DNA of 63,602 nt from an uncultured beta proteobacterium (GTDB lineage Bacteria; Pseudomonadota; Gammaproteobacteria; Burkholderiales; Burkholderiaceae_C), in the NCBI GenBank assembly GCA_903930255.1, contig CAIYYA010000191.1:1-63602 (forward strand), read 5' to 3'. Numbering within the stretch: the first letter of the stretch is position 1; every line of letters starts with the position of its first letter. The position numbers and the translations under genes are program-made. Below are positions 8,945 to 17,390 of the stretch, piece after piece. The notes beneath the pieces were generated by a model that saw nothing but the letters and a program-made list of their open reading frames with translations, had not been told where the DNA came from and made no database searches.

Positions 8945-9787
8945 TTAACGCAGCAGTGCCAACACCCCTTGTGGCAATTGATTGGCTTGCGCCACCATCG
9001 CCATGCCAGCTTGCTGCAATATTTGAGCACGACTCAAGTTGGATGTTTCTGATGCGAAGTCTGCATCCATGATGCGGCCGCGAGCAGCTGCCTGATTTTC
9101 TTGTGCGGTCTTCAAGAAGCTCATGGTGCTTTCAAAGCGGCTTTGCACAGCACCCAAAGTAGCACGAGTCGAGTTGATGGTCAGTAAAGCTTTATCCAAG
9201 AGATCAATATTACTAGCATTGGCTGAGTTAGCCGATGTGACCAGCGCACTTCCTGCTCCTGTTGTAATGGCGCCCACATTGACAGCCGTGTTGACACCGA
9301 TCGAGGTTGCGCTAACTGTGATGGTTTGTCCACTGTTGGCGCCCACTTGGAAGTCGAAGTTGGCAGTGGCCGTGAACAACGTGGTTCCGTTGAACTGCAC
9401 CGCACTGATCGTGCGGCTCAACTCACTGCGCAATTGTGTGTATTCTTCATTCAGAGCCGAAATATCGCCTGATGTGTTGGTTGCATTCACCGCCTGCACC
9501 GACAACTCACGCATGCGCTGAATCATGTCCGACATGGCGGTCAAGCCACCTTCAGCCGTTTGCGCCAGAGAGATCCCATCGTTGGCATTACGAATCGCCA
9601 CAGCCATGCCGCGCACTTGGGCATTCATGCGTTCTGCAATGGCCAAGCCAGCAGCATCGTCTTTGGCGCTGTTCACACGCAAACCCGACGACAGGCGTTG
9701 CAAAGATGTTGACAATGAAGATTGGCTCACCGATGCGTTGCGTTGCGCATTGAGCGAAGCCATATTGGTGTTGATTGCGAATCCCAT
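8945..9787 (-). CDS. fliC: Flagellin (copy 2)
   Basis: 280 residues with the same compact architecture as copy 1: conserved N-terminal helices (SLNAQRNASVSQSSLSTSLQ), a short variable core, and a conserved C-terminus (FASETSNLSRAQILQQAG, ending NQLPQGVLALLR). ATG at 9787 follows AAGGAG. A near-consensus sigma-28 promoter lies at 9890-9916 and a strong terminator at 8895-8926, so this copy is a self-contained class 3 unit and probably the main filament subunit (inference). The two flagellins most likely arose by duplication with fliD ending up between them. Confidence 0.97.
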   Translation of the reverse strand: MGFAINTNMASLNAQRNASVSQSSLSTSLQRLSSGLRVNSAKDDAAGLAIAERMNAQVRGMAVAIRNANDGISLAQTAEGGLTAMSDMIQRMRELSVQAVNATNTSGDISALNEEYTQLRSELSRTISAVQFNGTTLFTATANFDFQVGANSGQTITVSATSIGVNTAVNVGAITTGAGSALVTSANSANASNIDLLDKALLTINSTRATLGAVQSRFESTMSFLKTAQENQAAARGRIMDADFASETSNLSRAQILQQAGMAMVAQANQLPQGVLALLR

Positions 9788-9889
9788 GATAAATGCTCCT
9801 TGTATCCAAATAAGCCGGTATTGCTACCGGTGAAGGCCCCACCCACTGCGGGTCTGGCAACGAACCTTCTATAAAGCCCGTTGTGATAT

Positions 9890-9916
9890 TTATCGGGCAA
9901 TGTCGCCAAAACTTTA
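9890..9916 (-). promoter_or_regulatory. Sigma-28 (FliA) promoter of flagellin copy 2
   Basis: On the minus strand the -35 element is TAAAGTTT (9916-9909), an exact match to the sigma-28 consensus. An 11-nt spacer follows, then the -10 element CCCGATAA (9897-9890), which matches GCCGATAA at 7 of 8 positions. Transcription would start near 9883, leaving a leader of about 95 nt before the ATG at 9787. Confidence 0.88.
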
Positions 9917-9963
9917 GTCACCAAGCAACAATTTGATTGAGAATTTTTTTTCACCCCTGTTTC

Positions 9964-10049
9964 TGTCAGGTTTTTTCTGACACAACAGCGCAAAAAATCT
10001 GACAACCGAATCAGACGCTTGCCAATTCAAGTTTTCAGAGTGCCGATAC
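9964..10049 (+). promoter_or_regulatory. Putative flhDC control region with repeated TCTGACA motifs
   Basis: The 314-bp gap between the divergent flagellin and flhD genes carries, on the flhD side, TGTCAG and CTGACA as a 6-bp inverted pair (9964-9969 / 9977-9982). A second TCTGACA lies at 9999-10005, exactly 23 bp after the first. TCAGAC follows at about 10011. GCCGATAC at 10042-10049 resembles a sigma-28 -10 element but has no -35 at the right distance. The cluster could be an operator for the flagellar master operon. This is inference from repeat pattern and position only. Confidence 0.35.
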
Positions 10050-10101
10050 AGAATTCAGCCATCGCAAAGCCAATTGCGCTTTACACAAGCTGGAGCACAC
10101 C

Positions 10102-10428
10102 ATGAATGACGAGCAACTGACCCAAGAAATCCGGGATGCCAATCTGACCTACTTGATGTTGGCACAAAATGTCATCCGCAAGGACAAAGCCGAGGCGTTG
10201 TTTCGCTTGGGCATCTCAGAAGAAGCCGCCGACATGATTGCAACTTTGTCAGCGGCTCAGATTTTAAAGATCGCCACCAGCCCCATGCTGCTGTGCCGTT
10301 TCCGCGTCGATGACGACATGGTCTGGGGACTGCTGACCAACCACACGCCAGCCAAGGTTGACAACGATTCCACCACCAAACTGCACGCCAGCATTTTGAT
10401 GGCCGGCCGCTATGCCGAAGCCCTATAA
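10102..10428 (+). CDS. flhD: Flagellar master regulator subunit FlhD
   Basis: 108 residues, typical FlhD length, with recognisable core NLTYLMLAQNVIRKDKAEA and LGISEEAADMIATLS. With FlhC it forms the FlhD4C2 activator that turns on class 2 flagellar operons with sigma-70. ATG at 10102 is preceded by GGAG about 8 nt upstream. flhC follows after 11 bp, so the two form one operon. It is transcribed divergently from flagellin copy 2 and heads the long plus-strand flagellar block. Confidence 0.95.
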   Translation: MNDEQLTQEIRDANLTYLMLAQNVIRKDKAEALFRLGISEEAADMIATLSAAQILKIATSPMLLCRFRVDDDMVWGLLTNHTPAKVDNDSTTKLHASILMAGRYAEAL

Positions 10429-10439
10429 GGAGTTACATC

Positions 10440-10985
10440 ATGGCCACCGTTTCGACCAAAAGCGTTTTGAATGACTCCCGGCAAATTGATCGCGCCGTGG
10501 CGCTCATTCACCTTGGCGCACGCTTGCAGGTGTTGGAAAGCGAGACCAGTCTGTCTTATGAGCGCCTGCTGCGCCTTTACAAAGAAGTGGCTGGAAAGTC
10601 ACCCTCAAAAGGACAACTGCCCTTTTCGACCGATTGGTTTTTAACTTGGCAGCCGAATATCCACGCATCTCTGTTTTTAAACACCTATGAATACCTGAAC
10701 AAGGTCAGTGCACTGGATGATATTGATGCTCTGATGAAAGCATTTCGACTTTACAACGAACAAATTGCTGCCTGCGGCGTAGAGCCATTGCTCACCATCA
10801 CACGAGCCTGGCGCCTGGTGAAGTTTGTTGATAACAACATGTTGTCAATGACCAAATGCAGCAAGTGTGGAGGCCACTTTGTCAGTGAGCCTTATGAGAA
10901 TGCGCGCCATTTCGAGTGCGGCTTGTGCACGCCTCCAGCGCGTGCCGGCAAAAGTGCCAGTGCCGGCAGCATTTTGTTGCACTAA
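10440..10985 (+). CDS. flhC: Flagellar master regulator subunit FlhC
   Basis: 181 residues. The N-terminal helices (AVALIHLGARLQVLESETSL, YERLLRLYKEVAGKSPSKGQ) match FlhC. The zinc-binding part carries CSKCGGHFV and CGLCTPP, the four Cys of the family's Zn site. FlhC provides most DNA contacts of the FlhD4C2 complex. ATG at 10440 has AAGGAG 7 nt upstream. The stop overlaps the start of a dispersed repeat (10987-11040) that separates flhDC from motAB. Confidence 0.95.
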   Translation: MATVSTKSVLNDSRQIDRAVALIHLGARLQVLESETSLSYERLLRLYKEVAGKSPSKGQLPFSTDWFLTWQPNIHASLFLNTYEYLNKVSALDDIDALMKAFRLYNEQIAACGVEPLLTITRAWRLVKFVDNNMLSMTKCSKCGGHFVSEPYENARHFECGLCTPPARAGKSASAGSILLH

Positions 10986-10986
10986 T

Positions 10987-11040
10987 CAAAAATGATAGCT
11001 GCTTGCGCTTACTGGATAAGCGCTAAGGTCTGATTTCTTC
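10987..11040 (+). repeat. Dispersed ~50-bp repeat, copy A (between flhC and motA)
   Basis: The core is GATAGCTGCTTGCGCTTA then CTGGATAAGCGCTAAGGTC, flanked by A/T. The two GCGCTT/AAGCGC blocks make a hairpin. Related sequences lie at 36488-36541, 43195-43247, 43671-43728, 57700-57757 and 58712-58763. It resembles a repeat type common in Comamonadaceae genomes (from memory, not checked). Confidence 0.6.
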
Positions 11041-11045
11041 AAAAC

Positions 11046-11072
11046 TCAAGACCTTGCTTGAAGCGACGATAT
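11046..11072 (+). promoter_or_regulatory. Possible sigma-28 promoter of motAB
   Basis: TCAAGACC, an 11-nt spacer, then GACGATAT match the sigma-28 elements at 4/8 and 6/8 positions with exact spacing, 74 bp before the motA ATG. motAB is a class 3 operon in FlhDC/FliA systems, so position supports it. The sequence match alone is modest. Confidence 0.4.
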
Positions 11073-11145
11073 GATAGAGACACAGCGCACGTGGTGTGCA
11101 CTGTGCTTACTTTGAAGCGCAAGCTTCCACAGACCTGCTGAATCT

Positions 11146-12003
11146 ATGTTTGTCATTGTTGGTTGGTTGATCGTTATGGTGTGCGTCTTTGGCGTATACA
11201 TCTTCCACGGTGGCAACATCATGGTGGTGTTGAAAGCATTGCCGTTTGAGCTGATCACCATTGGTGGTGCTACTCTGGGCGCGTTTGTTGCCAATAATCA
11301 AATGAAGGTCATCAAGTCCAGCATGAAGGGCTTGGGCATGTGCTTCAAGGGCAGCAAATACACCAAAGCACGCTATATGGAATTGCTCGCGCTGCTTTAC
11401 GACATTTTGCAAAAAGCGCGAAAAGAAGGATTAATGGCCATTGAAAAAGACGTTGAAGACCCCCATTCGTCCGAAATTTTCAAAAAACACGGTGAGGTTG
11501 GTCACGACCACCACGTCGTTGAATTCATCACTGATTATTTGCGCATGATGGTTTCTGGAAACTTGAATGCCCACGAGATCGAGTCGCTCATGGACAGTGA
11601 GATCGACACCCACCATGCTGAAGAGCATGCTGCCGTGGCTGCATTACAACGCATTGCAGGTGGTTTGCCAGCATTTGGTATTGTTGCGGCGGTGCTGGGT
11701 GTGGTTAACACCATGGGTTCAGTGGGGCAGCCACCCGCCGTGCTTGGCGGCATGATTGCATCGGCCTTGGTTGGAACATTTTTGGGGATTTTGCTGGCTT
11801 ACGCCTTTGCAGAGCCGCTAGCCGGACTGCTGGAGCAAAAAGTCGAAGAAGCTGGCAAAGAATTTCAATGCATCAAAACAACACTTTTGGCTAGCATGCA
11901 AGGTTACAACCCGGCTACAGCCATTGAATTTGGTCGTAAAGTGCTTTATTCCACCGAACGCCCCAGCTTCTCAGAACTCGAAGCTTTCGTTAAGAAAAAA
12001 TAA
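11146..12003 (+). CDS. motA: Flagellar motor stator protein MotA
   Basis: 285 residues, typical for MotA. Transmembrane segments are visible at about 1-25, 33-52, 170-190 and 205-225, with a large cytoplasmic loop between the second and third pairs that contacts FliG (RYMELLALLYDILQKARKEG region). The conserved region with PAFGIVAAVLGVV and the downstream proline-rich turn (GQPPAVLGGMIASALVGTF) are present. MotA5MotB2 conducts protons in the inner membrane and drives rotation. motB follows after 18 bp. ATG at 11146 has no strong Shine-Dalgarno. Confidence 0.96.
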   Translation: MFVIVGWLIVMVCVFGVYIFHGGNIMVVLKALPFELITIGGATLGAFVANNQMKVIKSSMKGLGMCFKGSKYTKARYMELLALLYDILQKARKEGLMAIEKDVEDPHSSEIFKKHGEVGHDHHVVEFITDYLRMMVSGNLNAHEIESLMDSEIDTHHAEEHAAVAALQRIAGGLPAFGIVAAVLGVVNTMGSVGQPPAVLGGMIASALVGTFLGILLAYAFAEPLAGLLEQKVEEAGKEFQCIKTTLLASMQGYNPATAIEFGRKVLYSTERPSFSELEAFVKKK

Positions 12004-12021
12004 TTCGACAGACCAAGCAGC

Positions 12022-12960
12022 ATGGCAACCGAAGCCAAAAAACTCCAGCCCATCATCATCAAGCGGGTAAAAAAAGGCGGGCACGCCACGCATGGTGGTG
12101 CCTGGAAAATTGCTTACGCAGACTTTGTCACGGCCATGATGGCTTTTTTCTTGCTCATGTGGTTGCTTGGCAGCACGTCTGAAGGCGACAAAAAGGGTTT
12201 GTCTGATTATTTTCAGTCACCGCTCAAGGTGGCCATGCAGGGCGGAACTGGCGCTGGAGCAAGCAACAGTGTTGTCAGTGGTGGTGGCAGTGATTTAACG
12301 CAAAGCGCCGGCCAATCCAAACGCAACGACAGCAACGACTCGAAAGCCAAAAAATCATCCAGTGAACAAGTCAAAGCGGCTCGTGCCAAGCAGGACGCGC
12401 AAAAACTCGCTGAGTTGAGCGCCAAAATTAGCGCGATCATTTCGAATAGTCCGAAACTGTCGGAATTTAGCAGCCAAATCAAACTCAGCATGACGCCCGA
12501 TGGGTTGCAAATTCAGATCATGGATGATCAAAAGCGCCCGATGTTTGACAGTGGCAGCGCCATGGTCAAACCCTATATGCGTGACATTTTGCAGGGTATT
12601 GGCTCTGCACTAGTGGATATTGACAACAAAATCAGCATGGATGGGCACACTGACCAAACGCCTTACGGTGCAGGTGCACGCGGCTACAGTAACTGGGAGC
12701 TTTCTGCTGATCGTGCCAATGCATCACGGCGTGAACTAGTCGCATCGGGTCTGCCCGATGACAAAATTGCCCGAGTCATGGGCTTGGCCTCCAGCCTGCT
12801 TCAGGACGAAGAAAACCCACGTAGTCCAGCTAACCGTAGAATCAGCATTACTGTGATGACACGCGAAGCTGAAGAAAGATTGCTGGGTCCGCGTCGCGCT
12901 GAGGTCATCACCGAGCAAAATCCGGAGCCCCCCCCTGCAAAACCGGGGGCTAAGCAGTAA
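12022..12960 (+). CDS. motB: Flagellar motor stator protein MotB
   Basis: 312 residues. A basic cytoplasmic N-terminus (IIKRVKKGGHATHGGAWKIA) precedes one transmembrane helix, YADFVTAMMAFFLLMWLL, whose Asp is the proton-carrying residue. The plug/linker is Ser- and Lys-rich. The OmpA-like peptidoglycan-binding domain is at about 160-290 (DGHTDQTPY, NWELSADRANASRREL). MotB anchors the stator to the wall. It is co-transcribed with motA. Confidence 0.96.
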   Translation: MATEAKKLQPIIIKRVKKGGHATHGGAWKIAYADFVTAMMAFFLLMWLLGSTSEGDKKGLSDYFQSPLKVAMQGGTGAGASNSVVSGGGSDLTQSAGQSKRNDSNDSKAKKSSSEQVKAARAKQDAQKLAELSAKISAIISNSPKLSEFSSQIKLSMTPDGLQIQIMDDQKRPMFDSGSAMVKPYMRDILQGIGSALVDIDNKISMDGHTDQTPYGAGARGYSNWELSADRANASRRELVASGLPDDKIARVMGLASSLLQDEENPRSPANRRISITVMTREAEERLLGPRRAEVITEQNPEPPPAKPGAKQ

Positions 12961-13028
12961 CATCAGCGTCATCATGATTGGGTATCAAGTTATGTCAGAT
13001 TTTTTTAGTCCCACCGAAAGTCCAAGCC

Positions 13029-13418
13029 ATGGCGCATGATCTCAAATTTTTGGTGGTTGATGATTTTTCGACCATGCGTCGCATCGTGCGCAATTTGCTC
13101 AAAGAGAGCGGTTATACCGAGGCAGACGAAGCCGAGGACGGCGTGGCCGCACTGCACAAACTGCGCAATGGCAATTTTGACTTTGTCGTCAGCGACATCA
13201 ATATGCCGAACATGAACGGATTTCAGTTGCTGTCTGAAATCAAAAAAGACGAGAAGCTCAAGCACATCCCCGTGCTGATGGTCACGGCTGAAGCGCGCAA
13301 AGAAGACATCGTGATGGCGGCTCAGCAAGGAGCATCTGGCTACATTGTCAAACCCTTTACCAAGGCAACGCTGGAAGACAAGGTTAATTTGATACTCACC
13401 AAGCTGGGGTTGAAGTGA
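13029..13418 (+). CDS. cheY: Chemotaxis response regulator CheY
   Basis: 129 residues when started at ATG 13029 ([18 protein letters not shown]). An upstream in-frame TTG at 12978 would add 17 residues with no family counterpart. The acidic pair (VVDD), the phosphoacceptor Asp in [10 protein letters not shown], the Thr of VTAEA and the Lys of IVKPF are all present. Phospho-CheY binds the switch protein FliM to reverse rotation. The stop overlaps the GTG start of cheZ. The cheA, cheW and receptor genes are not in this window. Confidence 0.95.
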   Translation: MAHDLKFLVVDDFSTMRRIVRNLLKESGYTEADEAEDGVAALHKLRNGNFDFVVSDINMPNMNGFQLLSEIKKDEKLKHIPVLMVTAEARKEDIVMAAQQGASGYIVKPFTKATLEDKVNLILTKLGLK

Positions 13419-14053
13419 GTATTCAACCCTCACCTTCAGGTTCAACCGATGTTCCTCAGGATGTCCATCAAAAGCTGGGCTCACTGACGCGGCAGCTTCA
13501 CGATTCGCTGAATGGCCTTGGCCTTACCGATATGGTAAAAAACTGGGCGGGTGAACTTCCCGATGCCAAAAGCCGTCTGTCTTATATTGCCAGACTGACC
13601 GGTGAGGCCGCCGAAAAAGTGCTCAATAATGTCGATCAAGCCAAAGCCCACCACGATCACATCATTTCCGAAACACGTCGCTTGGGCCTTCTTATTTCGC
13701 AAGACCCTGGCACAGCTATCGCCAAGGGACCAGTGATGAAATTCATCACCGACGTCGAGCAAGCCAGCCAGCATATTGATCAAAATTTGACCGATATCAT
13801 GATGGCGCAAGATTTTCACGATCTCACCGGCCAAGTTATCACCAAGGTGGTCAACCTTGCAGCCAGCATCGAAGAACAATTGGTGCAATTGCTCATTCTG
13901 ACAGCGCCACCTGAAGCACCAGGCAAACTGGCACCTCCCTCAAAAACCAACGAACCCATGTTGCAAGGGCCTGTTGTTCAACATAACGGCAATCCAGAAG
14001 TTGTCAAAGGTCAATCTGAGGTTGATGACTTGCTAGCCAGTCTGGGTTTCTGA
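13415..14053 (+). CDS. cheZ: CheY-P phosphatase CheZ
   Basis: 212 residues from GTG 13415, which overlaps the cheY stop (GTGA). The long helical hairpin of the dimer includes the catalytic region [19 protein letters not shown], whose Gln dephosphorylates CheY-P. The C-terminus ends in the CheY-binding peptide ([11 protein letters not shown]). A 95-bp gap with an unusual hairpin separates it from flhB. Confidence 0.95.
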   Translation: MSIQPSPSGSTDVPQDVHQKLGSLTRQLHDSLNGLGLTDMVKNWAGELPDAKSRLSYIARLTGEAAEKVLNNVDQAKAHHDHIISETRRLGLLISQDPGTAIAKGPVMKFITDVEQASQHIDQNLTDIMMAQDFHDLTGQVITKVVNLAASIEEQLVQLLILTAPPEAPGKLAPPSKTNEPMLQGPVVQHNGNPEVVKGQSEVDDLLASLGF

Positions 14054-14120
14054 TCATTCACCAAACAGGCTGGTAAAACACCAGCTTATCGCGCTTTAGT
14101 TTTTAGTCTCATTCAAGACA

Positions 14121-14147
14121 ATGGGGAGAACCAAGCTCTCTCCCCAT
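14121..14147 (+). promoter_or_regulatory. Hairpin abutting the flhB start codon
   Basis: ATGGGGAGA (14121-14129), loop ACCAAGCTC, TCTCCCCAT (14139-14147) is a perfect 9-bp stem ending one nucleotide before the flhB ATG at 14149. The only Shine-Dalgarno-like sequence, GGGGAGA, is inside the left arm and is 20 nt from the ATG in linear distance. Folding would hide it and block the start. There is no T-run, so a terminator is unlikely. A translational control element is possible, which is inference. Confidence 0.5.
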
Positions 14148-14148
14148 C

Positions 14149-15306
14149 ATGGAATCAAGTAGTCAAGATCGCAACCTGCCTGCTTCTGCACGAAAACTGC
14201 AGAAGGCTCGCGCAGACGGGCAAGTCGCCCGGTCGCGTGATCTTTCACATCTGGCGGCACTGGGAACAGGCGCACTTTGCCTGATTGGCTTCGGCCCTCT
14301 GTTATTTGAACATCTGCAAAATGCAGCCAGCCTGCAACTGATGTTTAACGCAGAGACCATCAAAAACCCGCTTCACATGCTCAATCGCCTGCAATCCATG
14401 ATGACCGTGGGGCTAATTGCCAGCGTCAGTTTTGCAGGTATTTTAAGTGCCATGAGCATCGTCAGCACAGTCGCTGCAGGTGGCTGGGTATTGAGCCTAA
14501 CACCACTTTCACCCGATTTCAGTCGCATCAATCCTTTGAGTGGTTTGGGCAGAATGTTCACCAAAGACAAGCTTTTTGAAGTGCTCAAAGTTTGTTTTAT
14601 TGCTGCCATGCTATTGGCAATTGGCTACAACTATCTATCCTCAGGGCTAAGCACTTTAGCGGCTTTAGTCTTGCAGCCTTCAGCCCGTGCCATCGAGCAC
14701 TTGGCGAATTGGTTGCAAAACGGTTTGGGCTTAATGCTGCTGGTGATTCTGTTGGTCGCCATTGTGGACGTGCCATTGCAAAATTTTCTGCACAAATCTC
14801 GCATGAAGATGTCACACCAGGAAATGCGCCAGGAAAACAAAGAGTCCGACGGCAGCCCTGAAATGAAAAATCGCAGGCGTCAACGCCAACGCGAAATTGC
14901 CAATGGCAACAGCATCACAGCCGTGCCGAAAGCTGATTTTGTGCTGATGAATCCAACGCACTATGCCGTAGCGGTGCAATACGACGAGTCAACCATGCAG
15001 GCACCACGCGTTATCTCCAAAGGCGCAGACATTCTGGCCTTCAAAATTCGTGACATCGCCAAAGAAAGCAATATACCTGTGCTGCAATCGCCAATGCTGG
15101 CGCGCGCACTCTATGCCAATGCCGAAATAGACCAAGATATTCCAACCAGTCTTTACACCGCCGTAGCGCAAGTGTTGGCCTATATTTACCGCCTGAAGGC
15201 CGCTCTGCGGGGTGATGGCCCGATGCCTGGCGAGGCACCTGTGCCATTTGTCCCCCCCGAACTCGACCCCCTGTCCAAAGTGGTTAACGCCACCACAACA
15301 CCATGA
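14149..15306 (+). CDS. flhB: Flagellar type III export protein FlhB
   Basis: 385 residues. The N-terminal part carries the usual pattern (ARKLQKARADGQVARSRDLS) and four membrane segments between about 30 and 215. The cytoplasmic domain has the self-cleavage motif NPTH (in VLMNPTHYAVAVQYDE), cut between Asn and Pro when export switches from hook to filament substrates. FlhB and FlhA form the export gate in the inner membrane. The stop overlaps the flhA start (ATGA). Confidence 0.97.
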   Translation: MESSSQDRNLPASARKLQKARADGQVARSRDLSHLAALGTGALCLIGFGPLLFEHLQNAASLQLMFNAETIKNPLHMLNRLQSMMTVGLIASVSFAGILSAMSIVSTVAAGGWVLSLTPLSPDFSRINPLSGLGRMFTKDKLFEVLKVCFIAAMLLAIGYNYLSSGLSTLAALVLQPSARAIEHLANWLQNGLGLMLLVILLVAIVDVPLQNFLHKSRMKMSHQEMRQENKESDGSPEMKNRRRQRQREIANGNSITAVPKADFVLMNPTHYAVAVQYDESTMQAPRVISKGADILAFKIRDIAKESNIPVLQSPMLARALYANAEIDQDIPTSLYTAVAQVLAYIYRLKAALRGDGPMPGEAPVPFVPPELDPLSKVVNATTTP

Positions 15307-17390
15307 ACTTCTCTTTTCAATCGCTGAAAAATCAGTTCACCAGCAACACGGCGGTGATTCAAGGCGCAGCAGCCCCGATGCTGGTGGTGGCCATTCTGTC
15401 AATGATGGTGCTGCCCTTGCCAGCTTGGGTACTAGACACCTTTTTTACCTTCAATATCGCGATAGCACTGATGGTCATGATGGTTGCAGCCTACATGATT
15501 CGGCCGCTTGATTTTGCGGCATTTCCAGCCGTTTTGTTGTTGACAACCCTGATGCGTTTGTCGCTGAACGTTGCCTCTACTCGGGTGGTGCTGCTCGAAG
15601 GACACACCGGCCCAGGTGCTGCCGGCGCAGTGATTGAGGCATTTGGACACTTTTTGATCGGCGGTAATTTTGCCGTGGGTCTGATCGTCTTCTCGATTTT
15701 GGTGGTTATCAACTTTGTGGTTGTGACCAAAGGTGCAGAACGCATAGCCGAAGTGTCTGCGCGCTTTGCCCTGGATGCGATGCCAGGCAAGCAAATGGCA
15801 GTTGATGCCGATCTGAACGCAGGCTTGATTGATGAAAAAGAAGCCAAACGCCGTCGCGCAGAAGTCTCCGAAGAAGCTGACTTTTTTGGCTCTATGGATG
15901 GTGCCTCGAAGTTTGTGCGTGGCGACGCCATGGCGGGCATTTTGATTTTGCTGATCAATATTTTTGGTGGTTTTGCAGTGGGTGTGCTGCAACATGGTTT
16001 GACAGCTGCACAGGCAGCAGACACCTACATCCTATTGGCTGTGGGTGATGCCTTGGTCGCACAAATCCCAGGCTTACTGATCTCCGTAGCCGCAGCCATG
16101 GTGGTATCACGGGTAGGCAAAGAGCGCGACTTGAGCGGCCAGATTGTTAGCCAGATGTTTGTCTCTCCGCGTGTCTTGGGAGTGACTGCCTGCATCATGG
16201 GCATTCTTGGGATTATTCCTGGGATGCCGCACACGGTGTTTCTAGGCATAGCACTGTTGCTTGGCTATGGTGCCTGGATGCTGGCCAACCAACCACCCCC
16301 TATTGAGCCCAGCACCATCACCCCAGCCCCCACATCAGACGGTGAAGCCAGCTGGGATGATCTGCAACCCGTTGACCAACTCGGCCTGGAGTTGGGCTAT
16401 CGCTTAATCACCCTGGTTGACAAAAACCGGCAAGGGGATTTACTCACTCGCATCAAAGGCGTGCGGCGCAAATTTGCCCAAGAGGTAGGTTTTTTACCCC
16501 CGCCCGTACATGTGCGCGACAACCTCGAACTCAAACCCAGCGGCTACCGCATCACCTTGCGCGGGGTCATCGTGGGCGAAGGTGAAACCTTCCCGGGCAT
16601 GTTTTTGGCCATCAATCCAGGTGGTATCACAACGCCACTCATCGGCACAGCCACAACAGACCCGGCTTTTGGACTGCCAGCGCACTGGATCGACAGCCAG
16701 CAAAAGGAAGCCGCACAAATGGCCGGATTTACCGTGGTTGATTCAGAGACTGTGATGGCCACGCATTTGTCACACTTGATGCAAGTGCAAGCAGCCAAAT
16801 TATTGAGCCGAACCGAGACCCAACAGCTTGTTGAACATGTCAGCCGACTCGCACCCAAACTGATAGAGGAAGTAGTCCCAAAAATGGTATCGATCGCCGT
16901 ATTTCAGAAAGTCTTGCAGCTACTGCTTGAAGAGTCTGTGCACATCCGCGATATCCGCACCATCATCGAGTCGCTGGCTGAGCACGCGACCAGTGTGACC
17001 GACCCAGCTGAACTGGCGCGCCGTGTGCGTATTGCCTTGTCGCCAGCGATCGTGCAACAAATATACGGGCCTGTCCATGAACTTAACGTGATTGCGATTG
17101 ACCCGCCGCTGGAACGTCTACTGGTTCAAGCGCTAGGCAACAACTCTGGCCAAGGGCAAGCCCTGGATCCGGGCGTTGCCGATATTCTGACCCAAAGAGC
17201 CGCAGAGGTGGCCATGAAGCAAGAAGAGATCGGCATCCCTGCCTGCTTGCTGGTACCCGACCAGATTCGCAGCTCTATCGCACGTTTGGTGCGCCGCGTA
17301 GCACCGCGACTGCAGGTGCTTGCACACAGCGAAATCCCAGAATCACACTCCATCCGAATTGGCCCCGTACTTAAAGGTGCAGCATCATGA
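15303..17390 (+). CDS. flhA: Flagellar type III export protein FlhA
   Basis: 695 residues, standard length. About eight membrane helices lie in residues 20-320, with the conserved FHIPEP-type loop region (RIAEVSARFALDAMPGKQMA). The C-terminal cytoplasmic domain, which forms the nonameric ring that docks chaperone-substrate complexes, runs from about 350 to 695. ATG at 15303 overlaps the flhB stop and the flhA stop overlaps the flhF start, so the genes are translationally coupled. Confidence 0.97.
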   Translation: MNFSFQSLKNQFTSNTAVIQGAAAPMLVVAILSMMVLPLPAWVLDTFFTFNIAIALMVMMVAAYMIRPLDFAAFPAVLLLTTLMRLSLNVASTRVVLLEGHTGPGAAGAVIEAFGHFLIGGNFAVGLIVFSILVVINFVVVTKGAERIAEVSARFALDAMPGKQMAVDADLNAGLIDEKEAKRRRAEVSEEADFFGSMDGASKFVRGDAMAGILILLINIFGGFAVGVLQHGLTAAQAADTYILLAVGDALVAQIPGLLISVAAAMVVSRVGKERDLSGQIVSQMFVSPRVLGVTACIMGILGIIPGMPHTVFLGIALLLGYGAWMLANQPPPIEPSTITPAPTSDGEASWDDLQPVDQLGLELGYRLITLVDKNRQGDLLTRIKGVRRKFAQEVGFLPPPVHVRDNLELKPSGYRITLRGVIVGEGETFPGMFLAINPGGITTPLIGTATTDPAFGLPAHWIDSQQKEAAQMAGFTVVDSETVMATHLSHLMQVQAAKLLSRTETQQLVEHVSRLAPKLIEEVVPKMVSIAVFQKVLQLLLEESVHIRDIRTIIESLAEHATSVTDPAELARRVRIALSPAIVQQIYGPVHELNVIAIDPPLERLLVQALGNNSGQGQALDPGVADILTQRAAEVAMKQEEIGIPACLLVPDQIRSSIARLVRRVAPRLQVLAHSEIPESHSIRIGPVLKGAAS

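Noticed and set aside
10042-10049. GCCGATAC as a sigma-28 -10 element for flhD
   Set aside because: The only -35-like sequence (TCAAGTTT) lies 7 nt away instead of 11, and flhDC is normally class 1.
12978-13028. N-terminal extension of CheY from TTG 12978
   Set aside because: The 17 extra residues have no counterpart in CheY, and ATG 13029 starts exactly where the family does.
15432-15995. 187-residue minus-strand open frame opposite flhA
   Set aside because: Antisense shadow of a highly conserved gene; composition is His/Gln/Asn-rich without any domain.
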